From Diacronema lutheri (taxonomy: Eukaryota; Haptophyta; Pavlovophyceae; Pavlovales; Pavlovaceae): DNA of 64,000 bases. The notes under the pieces are model-generated. The model saw only the letters and a list, made by a program, of their open reading frames with translations, made no database searches and was not told the DNA's origin. The translations under genes and the position numbers were made by a program. The stretch spans positions 930,001 to 994,000 of the forward strand of contig JAGTXO010000007.1 in assembly GCA_019448385.1 (NCBI GenBank). The letters are read 5' to 3'. This document shows, piece by piece, positions 50,981 to 61,900 of this stretch; positions within the stretch are counted from its first letter, which is position 1, and the number at the start of each line of letters is the position of its first letter.

Positions 50981-52059
50981 TCAGTCCGGCCGCGTCGAAG
51001 CGGCCGGACGCCTCTCGCCCGACGCCACTGGCAATGACCGCTCACTGCCGAGCGAAGGCCAGCTGCATCGGTGCGACGTCAGCTGCTCGCCGGAGCGCGC
51101 GCCGTCCGCGTGCGCGCGCCCGGCGGCGTCGCGCAGCAGCGCGTCCATGAGGGTTTGCTGCGGAGGGGGCGCGGCTGCCACCGGCTCGGGCGCGGCGGAC
51201 GAAACCGAGCCGTCCGCCGTGAAGGCGGTGCGCGCGGGCGAGGCCGCGCGCGCGTTCGCCGCGCCGCCCGCCGCGGGCTGGCGGCCAGAGCTCGCCCCGC
51301 GCACAGAGCGGTGCTGTCGGCTCGAGCTCGAGGATGGCAAGCGCGCCGGGCTGCAAGTGGCCGACGCGCCGTCCCGCAGCGCAACCGAACGCGCGGATGG
51401 CGAGCGCGCGCTGCCGCCCTCGCCGCCGCCGTCGCTCAAGCCACCGCGCGCGCCGCCGTCGCCGACGTCGCCGCCGCTTGCGCCGCCGTCGCCGCCGCTT
51501 GCGCCGCCGTCGCCGCCGCTTGCGCCGCCGTCGCCGCCGCTTGCGCCGCCGTCGCCGCCGCTTGCGCCGCCGTCGTCGTCAGCGGCGCACGCCGGCGCGG
51601 CCGCCGCGTCATGCGAATTGGCCTGCCGCTCGAAGCTCGGCGCCGTCCGGGCGGGCGCCATAGCCCGCGCCGCCGAGCCCGGTATACGCGCCGCCGCCGG
51701 CGGCGCGGGTGTGCGCGCGCCGCGCTGCGGCGACCTGGCGCGGCCGCAGCTCGTGCCGATCAACATGGCGCGCGCCTCGCCCGAGCGCGCGAGCCGCGCC
51801 GTCTGCGCGGCCGTTGGGTGCGAATAGTGCGGCGCCTCTTCCCGCGCGGCACGTGCAGAGGCGCCCGGCGCGCGCGGCTCGGCGGCGCAGCGCGGCGCCG
51901 AGCGCGCCGCGCCGCGCGCGCTCGCGCGCTCGCCCCACTGCGGCGGCGGGTACGGCCCAGATTCAAATTCGGCGTCGGGCGATGCGCGCCACGGCGCACG
52001 CGCCGCCGTGGGCTGCGCGTAGCGCGGCGCGTCGCCGCGCGCGCCGCCGCGCGCCGGCC

Positions 52060-52128
<69 letters not shown>

Positions 52129-53650
52129 CGCGGCTGTGGGCGTCGCCGCCGCAGCCATCGCCGCCGCAGCCATCGTGCGTGCGCCCGGTGCGGCCGGCCG
52201 CCAGGCGTGCGCTCGACGTTCGCTTTCTCGCGCGCGCGCTCGCCACCGGCGACGGCACGCACGACGACTCGCACCGAGCCGACCACGCCGTGTGCCCCAC
52301 TACGTCGCGAGCTTCGGTCGCGACGGCGCGTGCGCGAGCCTTCGACGGCGGCACGCGCGTCGGCGCGCCCGGCGTGGCGAGCCGCGCGCAGCGCGCCGCC
52401 GTTGGCGCGGCGTACGAGGGCACACGCCGCGGGCTCGTGGCGGGCACGCAGCCGGAGCTCGCCGACGGCGAGCGCGAGCGCGGGCACTCCGCGCCGCACG
52501 CGCCCGCGGCGTGCGCGCTGAGCGCACGAGCAGCAGCCGCAGCGATGGCGGCCGTCGTGCGCTGCGAGGCGACGCCATCGTTGGCCGTGTGCGCGCCGGC
52601 CAAGAGCGGGCGGATGTGGGCGGACCCCGGGGGTGAATTGGTGCACCCAGTGCTCTGCGCGCGCGCGCGCACCGCCGATGCGCCGTCCTGCTCATCGGCC
52701 ACGGCGCGCGCCGCGCGGTGCGGCGTGGCGGCGCGGCCGGTGGGCGGTGCGCGTAATGGCGCGCGCGGGGGCGGCGGAGCGGCGTGGTCGCGCGACGGCG
52801 AGCTGCTCGTCGACCAGACGCGCTGCAGCGCGCCGCTCGCGTCCGCCTGCTCGCCGCGCGGCTGGCGCGCGCGCTCGGGCACGCGAGCGCGCGCACGCGG
52901 ACGTGCATAGGAAGACGTTGGGCTGGGTGGTGTGTTGGCGGCCGCGCGCGGCCCCGGGCGCGAGGGCGTGAAGGCTGTGCGCGCGCTGCTGCTCGATGTC
53001 GTCTGCGCCTCCGATCGCGCCGGGCCGCCATGCGCCGCAAGCGGCAAAATCGCCTCCTTGGCGCGCGCGTGGTAGCCAGCGTGGCCGCTCGGCGCGGCGA
53101 CGGCTGGGGCAAATTCGGCCGCGCGCTGCGCGAGCGCCGCGCACGAGGCGGCGACGGAGGCGAAGGTGATGACGTCGACGCCCTGGCCAAGCGCGAGCCG
53201 CGATAGTGCGTACGGCAGCTGCACCGCGCACAGCTGCACCAGCCCGTGCAGCGTCGCCGCGCCGAGCGCGGCGAGCATGACGGGGCGTGACGCAAAGCCC
53301 TCCGAGCGCGCGCGCGGCGATTCGGCGAGGGGCAGCAGGTCAAGAAAGACGGGACTAAAGACGGCCATCGCGAGGACTGGTGCGTACCGCCTCGGCGCCG
53401 ACGCCACCGCATCGACGTCCACTGCCGCGTCGCGCAGCGCCATCCGGAGCACGCGCGTGTTGACGAGCACGCCGCCGAGCAGCGCGCACGCCGACGCGGC
53501 CGCGATGCCTCCGTGGCCGGTGGCGAGCGCCGCCACCGCGAAGAGCATGTCGGCAAGCAGCTCCAGCTCGGCGAGCGTGTACCGCGCCGGGCTCGGCGCG
53601 AGGAGCCTCGCGACCGACGCGGCAACCCGGCCTTCGGGCGTGTGCTGCAT
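50981..53650 (-). CDS. Multi-pass membrane protein with very long disordered tail, unrecognised
   Basis: The frame extends upstream to 54010, but ATG 53650 (MQHTPEGRVAASVARLL) precedes the first structured part and gives 889 residues. The first 200 residues are hydrophobic: ADMLFAVAALATGHGGIAAASACALLGG, VLAMAVFSPVFLDLLPL, VMLAALGAATLHGLVQLCAVQL and VITFASVAASCAALAQRAA suggest four to five membrane helices. The remaining 690 residues are Ala/Pro/Arg/Ser-rich and disordered. Two codon-repeat arrays are included: a (Ser-Pro)n run from a 6-bp GACGGC repeat (about 52066-52130) and GGASGGD units from a 21-bp repeat (about 51462-51566). I cannot name a function. The membrane part is well supported; the tail is credible mainly because the frame stays open. 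Confidence 0.6.
51462..51566 (-). repeat. 21-bp tandem repeat encoding GGASGGD
   Basis: About five units of TTGCGCCGCCGTCGCCGCCG plus one base (plus strand) lie in frame within the tail of the membrane protein. Confidence 0.9.
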
Positions 53651-54180
53651 CACATGCGCACGTCTTGCATTCGTCCAAGCCGTCCTTGCGGCATGACGTT
53701 CTCGGCAATGGGTCGATTTCCGCTCGGCTGGACACTGACTTTTAAAAGTCCGAAAGCGCGCACGGCTCGTAGTCCTCGAACCGATGCCAGCAGGAGTGCA
53801 GAACGCGCCCGCGTTCCACGCCCGCATTTCACGAACGCGCGCGCGTTCACACCTCCCACTGCCGGTCCATTCCGTCGTCGTTGCGTCGACGGAGAGAAAT
53901 GCGCTCGCCATCGCCCTCAGCTGTCGCACCCTCCTGCCACGCGCGGCAGCAACAGACCTTGCAGACCCGTACGTATGACGCTGGTTGTCTTGTCCGCTCT
54001 CCCTTTCCACTCACCCTATCCCACGCACGCCCATCCGCCCCCTCTCAGTGCCCAGCCGCCCGCAGCATTGTTGCCCCTCGCCCGCCCGCCCGCCCGCCCG
54101 CCCGCCCGCCCGCCCGCCCGCCCGCCCGCCCACCCGCCCGCCCGCCCGCCCACCCGCCCGCCCGCCGCGCTGCCCACAGC
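53651..54180. other. 530-bp divergent/upstream gap with a (CCCG)n microsatellite
   Basis: The first half is upstream sequence of the minus-strand membrane protein. A CCCG tetranucleotide repeat with occasional CCCA units runs from about 54076 to 54165, just beyond the stop codon of the next minus-strand gene. No gene is recognised. Confidence 0.7.
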
Positions 54181-56000
54181 TCACAGCCGCGTGGCGAGCT
54201 CAACGGCGTGCTTGCAGCCCGAGTAGACGCCGATCGTGTTGTTCTTCCGGATCGCCTCGTTCATCGCGAGCGCCAGGTGGCCGCCCTCCGCGCCGAAGAG
54301 GCGCACGTACGCGAGCGCGTCGCCGAGCTCGCGGGCCTCAAGCGTCCCGTCGCCGAGCTCGGACGCGCGGAGGGCGGAGTACGCCTCGTGGTCGCCGACG
54401 CGCCGAATCATGAGCTTGGGCACCGGATAGAAGGCCAGCTCGGACGGCTTGCACGCGAGCACGTCGGTTACGCGGCACAACTGGTCGGTTGCAGCAACGG
54501 CGGGAAAGTAGTCGTCGAAGGCGAACAGTGTAACGGGCGCGGCGGGCGCGCGGCCGGCGCGGAGACCGTCGCAAAAGGCGAGGACGCCCTCCATCGACGA
54601 GACCGTCGCGTACGCCACGCCGCCGCCTCCCGCCGCGCCGCCGCCGCGCGCGCCGCTCGTCGCGAGCCCATCGTGCGGCGACGAAGCGGCGGGCGCGCCG
54701 CCCGCGCCGGTGAGCGCGGCGACGAACGCGTCGCGCATGTGCGTGTGGTCGCCCGCGTTGAGAAGGAGCTCAACGCGTCCGGCGGCGACCTCGGGCACGA
54801 GCGCGGCGACGAGGCTGCAGATGAACGAGCGCTGCGCGCCAGCACCGCCAACAGGTAGGAGGACACGCAGCGGCGCGCGCGCGCGCGCGCGCGCCTCGCG
54901 CGCGGCGCAGTCGACGCCGATGTTGTCGACGAGGGGCTTGGGGATCCACGCACCGACGAGCTTGAGCTGCTTGGCCGGTACGCCCATGCGCAGCAGCGCG
55001 TGGTAGTTGGACGGGCCCTGCACAAGGTTGAGCGCGCCGGGCACGACGACGAACCACTGCGCGTGGTTGTCGATCACGAGGTTGACAACCTTGCGAAAGC
55101 CGCACGCGATGGCGAGGAGGCCGACGAGACAGTGCGTCGCGATGATCGGCGTATCGCGGTCAAAGCCGAGCAGCAGCGGCTTCAGGTGCTCCGCCATCTG
55201 GTACGTGACGCGCAGCGCGTCAGCGTCTCCCGACTTGGTGAGCGACCCCCAGAAGCGCTCTATCGTGCCGCCGAGCTCGGACGCGAGACGCGAGCCCTTC
55301 GAGTAGAGCTTGTCGGTCTCCTTGATCAGGTCGGCCTCGACCGACTCGATCGAGAGCAGGTCGTGGAAGTATGTCCGGTGCGACGACTCGACGCCCCACG
55401 ACGCGGTCGCGTACGCGATCCGGTGATGCCCGAAGCCCATCCGGATCGTGCCGACCACGAGCGACGACACGGGCGTCGCGGCGCACGGCTTGGCGGCGGA
55501 GGCGGCGGGCGTGCCCGCGCGTAGCGTGACGTGCAGCCCTGGCATGTGCGGCGACACCACCTCTGCGAGAGCGTGCGGCTCGGCGCTCGCCGCATGCCGG
55601 CCGACGTTGAACGAGTGCATGAGCACGACCTTGGCGCGCGACTTGAGCGGCGGGCTCGGCTCGCCCACGTAGGCTGTTTGCGCGAGGGGTGGCACGGGCG
55701 GAGCGGGCCATGGAAGGCAATAAGCGCACACTGCGCGCACGCCGCGCGCGCGCGCGCGACGAGCGGCAGGCGTCGAATGCACTCGGGCGCGCGCGGGTGC
55801 GCGCGCTCACCGTCAATGTCAAAGTGACGCTCGGCCTTGAGCCGGGCGTACGCGGCCGCGCCTACGCGCAGCAAAAGCGTGGCGGAAACGATGGCCACGC
55901 AAAGCGCCGTCGCGCCGGCGCGCACGCCGAAGCCGAGCCAACGGTCCGGCGCGAGCATCGCCTCGAGCTGCGCGAGGGCGGCCGGGAGGACCGACGACAT
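54181..56000 (-). CDS. Membrane-anchored GT-B-like glycosyltransferase, 2 exons
   Basis: Minus-strand exons are predicted at 56000-55811 and 55673-54181 (560 residues; the donor GTGAGCG and acceptor CAAACAG give a phase 1 intron). An N-terminal helix (GVRAGATALCVAIVSATLLL, residues about 25-45) anchors the protein. The catalytic part starts KVVLMHSFNVGRHA, then VVGTIRMGFGHHRIAYATASW, a GHG-like glycine/His loop as in MurG and MGDG-synthase folds. PIIATHCLVGLLAIACGFRKVVNLVIDNHAQW and LRVLLPVGGAGAQRSFICSLV fit a two-domain GT-B enzyme with a donor-binding Gly loop, and FYPVPKLMIRRVGDHEAY lies near the end. Similar proteins occur as uncharacterised families in bacteria. I infer sugar transfer to a lipid or polymer; the substrate is unknown. 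The start is 25 bp from the stop of the GT47 gene upstream. Confidence 0.68.
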
Positions 56001-56025
56001 TCGGTCGAACAGAATGATCCGCGAA

Positions 56026-57444
56026 TTATGACGAAACCCCGCTAGGAAGTTGGGCCTCTAGCGCGCGCTGGTTTGACGTGAACATGAGCGGCGGCGCGTC
56101 GGGCTGCAGCCGCGCACGAAGGATGTCCATCAGGCCGGCAAACGCGTCGCGACTGCCGCTCTCGCCGAGGTAGGACGCCCACTTCCAACTCTTCCGCGCC
56201 GCCCACTCCCCACCCTCCGCGCGCATGCGCCACCAGTCGAACTTGGCGCGCTCGATCGGGAAGCTCGTGAAGAGCATGCGCTCCCACGCGCCCGCCATCG
56301 CGGTGCGCATGCGCACGACCCGCGCGTGCGAGATGTTGCCGAGCACCGCGTGCAGCTGCGCGATGTCGCGCGTGCGCACGCGCAACGAGAATGCGTCCCA
56401 CGGCACGTCCGGGTGGCCCTCGAGCGGCCGCCACTCGCGCTGCCCGTCGTGCTCGAAGAAGACGGGGATGCAGCCGAAGAGCAGCGCTGGCAAGAAGCGG
56501 TCCGAGTCACCGTCTTGCTTGCCGGGCGGCGAGCCGCAGAACGACGCGCTCAGCATCGCGTCGGAGATGCTCACGCGCCCGCCCAGCCCTGCCGAGACAC
56601 CGATGCGCCAGCCCGGCCGGCCCGCGTGGTGCGCGCGGAGCAGCGAGCGGGCGTCACCAGTGTGCATGCTCCGTCCAGCAAAGAAGAAGGTGTGCTCGCG
56701 GCGCGCGGCGAGGAGCGCGCGCCGCTCTGCCGGCGGCCGGCCCCAGATGGCGTTACGCACGAGCACGGCATGGCTGTACCCGCAGAGCGGGCCGCAATTG
56801 TGGTCGGGCGGGGACGGCAGCCGAATGTCAACGCCGGGCAAGAAGCAGCGTCCGCATGTCTCGCCGCCGTCCAAGCTTGGCCGCCAGTCCTCGCGGCCCG
56901 TCAGCTCGACGTGCAGCACGAGGCGCGTGCGGTCGGCCGGGTGCGCACGCGGCAGGCGCCGCGCGCTGCGACTCTTGTACGCCTTGTCGACGTGCAGGCA
57001 CTCGGGCCCGTAGTCGCACGGCGAATAGATGATGTGTCGCGCTGAGTCAACCCGCGCCGACGCGTTCCAGTACGGCCAGCGCTGCGCGATGAAGCTGAAG
57101 AGCCGAGGCGCGAGACCGCGCATCGCGGGCTGCTTGGACGTGACGAACGTGAACGCCCGGTGTGGGATGAGGAAGTAATCGGCGCACCGCCCGTCGGCCT
57201 CGTAGAAAGGCGACGTGCGCACGCGCGCGAAAAACATGGCGTACGAGCGCCACCGGCGCTCGCTGTTCGGCGCGTCGGTCAGATCCTCCGGCAGGTTGTA
57301 CACGTGCACGCGCGGCCGCGGCGCGAGGGGGTCGCACGGCGGGAGCGCCAAACCCGCGCGCACCTTTGTGGGGTGAGCGGGATTGGCCTCGCCGCGCGCC
57401 GATCCCAGCGCGGCGACTACCAGCCACGCCAACCCGCCGCGCAT
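56026..57444 (-). CDS. Exostosin-like GT47 glycosyltransferase
   Basis: The protein is about 472 residues from ATG 57444; the frame is open to 57546, but MRGGLAWLVVAALGSARGEA is a clean signal peptide. HVYNLPEDLTD is the typical start of the exostosin domain (V-Y-x-L-P). It continues with ADYFLIPHRAFTFVTS, SARHIIYSPCDYGPE, REHTFFFAGRSM and SASFCGSPPGKQDGDSDRFL. LLFGCIPVFFEHD forms the donor-site motif (G-C-I-P-V). Its Cys pairs (CDYGPECLH, CGRCF, CGPLC) fit a secreted fold. A Trp-rich C-terminal segment (KFDWWRMRAEGGEWAARKSWKW) is unusual. It is followed after 25 bp by the GT-B-like gene on the same strand, so a shared product such as a cell-coat glycan is possible. Confidence 0.87.
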   Translation of the reverse strand: MRGGLAWLVVAALGSARGEANPAHPTKVRAGLALPPCDPLAPRPRVHVYNLPEDLTDAPNSERRWRSYAMFFARVRTSPFYEADGRCADYFLIPHRAFTFVTSKQPAMRGLAPRLFSFIAQRWPYWNASARVDSARHIIYSPCDYGPECLHVDKAYKSRSARRLPRAHPADRTRLVLHVELTGREDWRPSLDGGETCGRCFLPGVDIRLPSPPDHNCGPLCGYSHAVLVRNAIWGRPPAERRALLAARREHTFFFAGRSMHTGDARSLLRAHHAGRPGWRIGVSAGLGGRVSISDAMLSASFCGSPPGKQDGDSDRFLPALLFGCIPVFFEHDGQREWRPLEGHPDVPWDAFSLRVRTRDIAQLHAVLGNISHARVVRMRTAMAGAWERMLFTSFPIERAKFDWWRMRAEGGEWAARKSWKWASYLGESGSRDAFAGLMDILRARLQPDAPPLMFTSNQRALEAQLPSGVSS

Positions 57445-57628
57445 CGCGAGCGTCGCGCGTCCGGCGATTGCAAGCGGCCAGTTTGCACTTTTTTTTGGAC
57501 CTGCACACTTGCCCCCACAATAATTATACCGGATGGTACTATACACGTTTTAACTGGTGGAATTGGTGACCGTCGTCCCTATCATTAATAAGTGAGCAGC
57601 GGGCGCACCCTCGACCACGTGCGCGGGC

Positions 57629-58633
57629 ATGGCGCGCGCGCTGCTCGCCGCCGCCTGCCTCGTCGCCGTGGCGCGCGGCATCGCGCCGCGCGCCGCGCCG
57701 CGGGCGAGCGCGACGATTGCGCCGGCCGCTTGGCCCGCGTGGATGCCCGCTGACATCTCGCTCGTCACCGAGCGCGCGGCGCTCGACCTCGCGCGGTCCA
57801 TCCAGACGGCGGACGTGCGCGTCGACGACTGGATCGCGCATGGCCCAGTGCGCACGGCCTTCTACCGGACGCCGGCCGGCGCCGGTGGCGCGGGCGCGCC
57901 GCTCCTGCTCCTCCATGGCTTCGACTCTTCGTGCCTCGAGTGGCGCCGGCTCATCCCCCTGCTCGAGGCGAGCGGCCGGACGGTCGTCGCGCCGTGCGTC
58001 CTCGGCTGGGGCTTCACTGAGCGCGGCGCGGTGCGCGACTTCTCGGCGGCAGCCAAGCTTGCGCACCTCGCCGCGTTTTGCGAGCAGGTCGTCGGCGAGC
58101 CCGTGAGCGTCGTTGGCACGAGCCTCGGCGCTGCGTACGCCGCGCAGCTCGCGATCCGCCACGAGCGCCTCGCGCCGCGCCTGTGCCTCGTCGATCCGCA
58201 GGTGCTCGTCGACGGCACGGGGCCGATGGCGTCGCTGCCGCGCCCGCTCGCCGAGCTCGGCGTCAACGTGCTCGGCTCGCGCTGGCTGCGCGGCGTCGCA
58301 AACCGGCTCTCGTACCGCGCGCCCGAGACGTTTGCCACGGCCGACGCGATGGAGGTCGGCCGGCTGCCGGTCGGGTGCGACGGCTGGCTTGACGCCAACG
58401 TGGGCTACATGCTCTCGGGCGGGATCGCCGTCTCGGCCGATCTCGGCGCGCTCGCCGAGCGCGACGTGCTGCTCGTCTGGGGGCGCGACGACGGCATCGT
58501 CCCGCCTGCCGACAACGCGCCGCGCCTGTCGGCGCTCCTGCCGCGCGCGCGGCTCGAGTACGTCGACGAGTGCGGGCATGTGCCGCACCTGGAGCAGCCC
58601 GCGGTGCTCGCCCGGCTGCTCGCGGCCTTCTGA
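57629..58633 (+). CDS. Alpha/beta hydrolase, signal-bearing
   Basis: The protein has 334 residues in one exon. It starts with a signal (MARALLAAACLVAVARGIAP) followed by an Ala/Arg/Pro-rich stretch that could be a plastid transit part. The hydrolase fold is clear: oxyanion motif LLLLHGFDSS near residue 92, nucleophile elbow VVGTSLGAAYA (Ser), acid VWGRDDGIVPP (Asp) and catalytic histidine in CGHVPHLEQP near the C terminus. Length and the order of these motifs match the typical lipase/esterase/dehalogenase class of the superfamily. Related plastid proteins include pheophytinase-like and other esterases, but no substrate can be read from sequence. It lies about 190 bp upstream of a small retroposon. 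Confidence 0.9.
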   Translation: MARALLAAACLVAVARGIAPRAAPRASATIAPAAWPAWMPADISLVTERAALDLARSIQTADVRVDDWIAHGPVRTAFYRTPAGAGGAGAPLLLLHGFDSSCLEWRRLIPLLEASGRTVVAPCVLGWGFTERGAVRDFSAAAKLAHLAAFCEQVVGEPVSVVGTSLGAAYAAQLAIRHERLAPRLCLVDPQVLVDGTGPMASLPRPLAELGVNVLGSRWLRGVANRLSYRAPETFATADAMEVGRLPVGCDGWLDANVGYMLSGGIAVSADLGALAERDVLLVWGRDDGIVPPADNAPRLSALLPRARLEYVDECGHVPHLEQPAVLARLLAAF

Positions 58634-58823
58634 TGAGGCGCAGTCCGTTTTACACATAGGGGCAGCTGATTGCTCGCCGTCTGGATGCCGTCTCGGTCGC
58701 GCGCACGTCCGCCGTCTCGGTCGACGACTTCCCATCTCGGTCGCGCGCCGGCTCGCCGCGATGACATCGTCCCTCGGCGAGTCGGACGTCGGTCACGCGG
58801 AGGCTGGTAATAAGCATCGTGTG
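58634..58823. other. Upstream part of the gap before VPS11
   Basis: Three CGTCTCGGTCG-like words occur at about 58688-58745. It ends with the left target repeat TAAGCATCGTGTG (58811-58823) of the small retroposon. No gene is seen. Confidence 0.5.
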
Positions 58824-58903
58824 GGATCGACGACATTGGTGGCTACTCGATTCCCCCGCAGCTGGTGCTGACCCCGCTGTCCTGACGTAAGCGCTGTTAG
58901 TAT
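58824..58903 (+). mobile_element. Short retroposon copy (80 bp), 5'-truncated form of the 5018 copy
   Basis: The 13-bp direct repeat TAAGCATCGTGTG at 58811-58823 and 58904-58916 flanks it. The 80 bp match 5205-5284 with only one clear substitution (GCGCTGTTAGTA against GCGCCGTTAGTA). It contains the reading frame end YSIPPQLVLTPLS and a TGA. The second target repeat is 22 bp before the VPS11 ATG, so the element lies in the 5' UTR or core promoter. Confidence 0.88.
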
Positions 58904-58938
58904 TAAGCATCGTGTGTCACCGCCCCGTGCAAAACAGC

Positions 58939-61900
58939 ATGTCGTCCTTCCGCTGGCGCAAATTCGACTTCTTCGACCAGGAGGAGCTCGCCGAGCAGCC
59001 GCGCGAGGCCGGGGCGGGCGGTGCGGGCTCGAGCTCCGAGCCCGTCGCGCCCGGCACCGCCGAGACCCTTCGTTCCGTTGCGATCACGTGCACATGCGCG
59101 ACGGCTGGCGCCGCGGACGGCGCGCCGGGGTGGGCGGCCGCCGCCGACGACGGCCTGCTCGCGCTCGGCGACGCGAGCGGCGACGTGCATCTGGTGCCGC
59201 GCTCGCTGCGGCTGCACTCGTTCCGAGCCCACGCCGATGAGGTCTCGCACGTGCAGCTCCTGCGCGGCGGGCTCTGGCTCGCGACCGTCGGCCTCGAGCG
59301 TGACGGCACGCCGACGCGTGCAGCGTTCAAGCTGTGGCGGCTGAGCTGCAACGGCGGCGGCGGCGGCGACGGCGGCGGGCGCGCGGCTGAGCTGCGCGCG
59401 ACGTGCGTGCGCATCTGCAAGCTCTTCGCCACCGCCGACGCCGAGGCGCCCGTAACGGCGCTCGCAGTTTCCGAGTGCCTCACCGTCGCCGCCATCGGCC
59501 TCGACACAGGCGCGATTCTTCTCGCGCGCACGGCGGCGCCCGACCTGTCGCGCGAGCGCTCGCTTGTCTTCAGGGTGTGCGCGCACGTGCCGCCCGCGAG
59601 CGGCGCGCGCTCCGCCGGCGCTGGCGACGGCGGGGCAAGCGCGGCGAATGCATCGGACGCCGCACGCTCGGTGAATTCTCTCTTCTTCTCGAATCTCAGT
59701 GCCCTCTCCGACGATGCGGGCGGGGCGGACGCGCCGTCGCCGTCGCCGTCGCTTCAGGCGCCGTCGGCGCGCGAGCCGCCGCGCGGCCTCTTCGTCGTCA
59801 GCGCGGGCGCAATCTGCTCGCTCAATGTCCGCGCAGCGCTCGAGCGGCTGCACGCGTCGCCGCCGCCGACGCCGCCGACAGCGACGACGGCGGCACACGG
59901 CGGCGGCGGCGGCGGCGGGCAGGCGCACGCGCTCCGCTCGCTCGACTCGGCAGCCGGCTGCGCGCGCGGCTGCGCCGCGCTCTCGCCCGCCGGCGCGCTC
60001 GCCGTCGCGCGGTCGGACGCCATCTTTATGTTTGGGCTCGAAGAACGCGGCCCGTGTTTCGCGTTTGCCGGGCCCAAGCGGGGCGCGTGCTTTTCGCGCG
60101 GGTACTTGGCTGTTCTGAGCGAGGGCGGGCTGAGCGATGGCGGCGGCGCCGGCGGAGCCGCCGCGCTGGCCGCCGCCGGCTGGCGCGCCGCGCCGACGCC
60201 GGCCGCTGACGGCGCCGACGGCGCCGACGGCGACGCGCTCGGGCCAATCAGCGCAACACTCTCACTTTACGACCTGCGTCACAAGCTCGTGGCGCACGCG
60301 CAGCCGGCGCCGGCGCGCGTGCGCGTGCTCGCCGGCGCGTGGGGCGGCTGCGCGCTCCTCACCGCCGACGGGCGCGCGTGGCGCCTGCGCGAGCGCCCCA
60401 TGGCGTCCAAGTTGAGCGCTCTGACCGCGCGCGGCCAGTTCGAGGTGGCGATTGGGCTCGCGAGCGCGCACAAATGCCCGCAAAGCGAGGTGGGTGAGCT
60501 GCGCTGGCGGCACGCGCTGCACCTCCTCTCGCTCGGCGAGCCCGACGGCGCAACGCTCCAGCTCGTCGAGACGATTGGAAGCATCCCGGCCGCGCGCGTC
60601 ATCCGCCACCTTTTAAATGAGGCGCGCATCGAGGCGCTTGCCGCCTACCTCGAGGCGCTGCACGCGCGCGCGCGCGAGGAGTCGGGCGATGAGGCGGAGG
60701 AGGGGACGGAGCGGGGATGGTGCGAGGGTGCGAGCCTCCTCCGCGCCGAGCACACGTCACTTCTTCTCACGTGCTACCTGCAACTCGGACACACGGACAA
60801 GGCGTCGGCCATTGCGCGGTCCGATGGGTTTCGGCGCGCGCCGGATTCGCATGGCGGCGAGGGGCGCGACGGCGGCGACGGCGGCGACGGCGCGCGCGGA
60901 GGGCGGGGCAGAGGCCGAGCCGATGCGAACGGCTCGCCGCACGCGAACGGCGTGGCACGCTCGCCGCCGCACGCGGGGCCCTCGCCGTCCGGCGCGCGCG
61001 CGCGCGCGCGCGCGCGTTCGCCGCCGCCGTTCGACGCGGCGACCGCGATCCGGCTGTGCCGCGAGGCGGGCCTATTGGATGAGGCGCTCGAGCTATCGGA
61101 GCGGCACGGACGCCATGCTGACCACCTCTCCCTCCTTCTCGACGAGCTCAAACCACCGCGCGCCGCGCGGGCACTCGCGTACATCGCGGCGCTGCCGCGC
61201 GCGCACACGCGCGCCGCGCTGCGTGCGCACGGGAAGCTGCTGGTTGACGCGCTACCGGACCGAACCACCGGACTGCTTATGCATCACCTGAGCGCGCAGC
61301 TCGCGCCGCCCGCCGCCACCGCCGCCACCGCCGCCGCCACCGCCGTTACGCCCGCCGGTGGCGACGCCGCCGCGGAGGCCACGGCGCGCGCCGACGTGAC
61401 CGCCGCCGAGCTCGCGGTGCGCGCCGTGTTGCGACCGCGCCATTCGCGGCGTCCACGGACGCCTGCGACGCCGCCTCGCCGCGCGTTTGCCAGCGCGAGG
61501 CGCGCGCCTGTCTCGGCTGGCCGTTGGCCCTTCCGTTACGGCGCGCCCCTCTCGGCTGGCCGTTACGGCACGGCTGGCCGTTGGCCCGTCCGTTACGGCG
61601 CGCCCCTCTCGGCTGGCCGTTACGGCACGGCTGGCCGTTGGCCCGTCCGTTACGGCGCGCCCCTCTCGGCTGGCCGTTACGGCACGTCCGTCTCGGCTGG
61701 CCGTAGGCCCGTCCGTTACGGCGCGCGCGCGCGCACCGCGCGCACGGACGGTGTGGCCTGTGGCCGCGGCGTGACGCCTTTTTGTCCTCTTTTCAGCCCA
61801 GCCCCCTCGCCCCCGTCCTCACCCGCTCGCCGCCTGCTCGCCGCCCGCCGCCCAACCGCCGCCCAACCGCCGCCCGCCGCCCGACCGCCCCCAACCGCCC

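Noticed and set aside
58113-58871. 252-residue frame overlapping the hydrolase
   Set aside because: It is a shifted reading of the hydrolase running into the retroposon; the hydrolase frame has all catalytic motifs.
61487-61774. Repeat-rich 95-residue frame (RLAVTARLAVGPSV)
   Set aside because: It is a by-product of the 57-bp intron minisatellite in VPS11.
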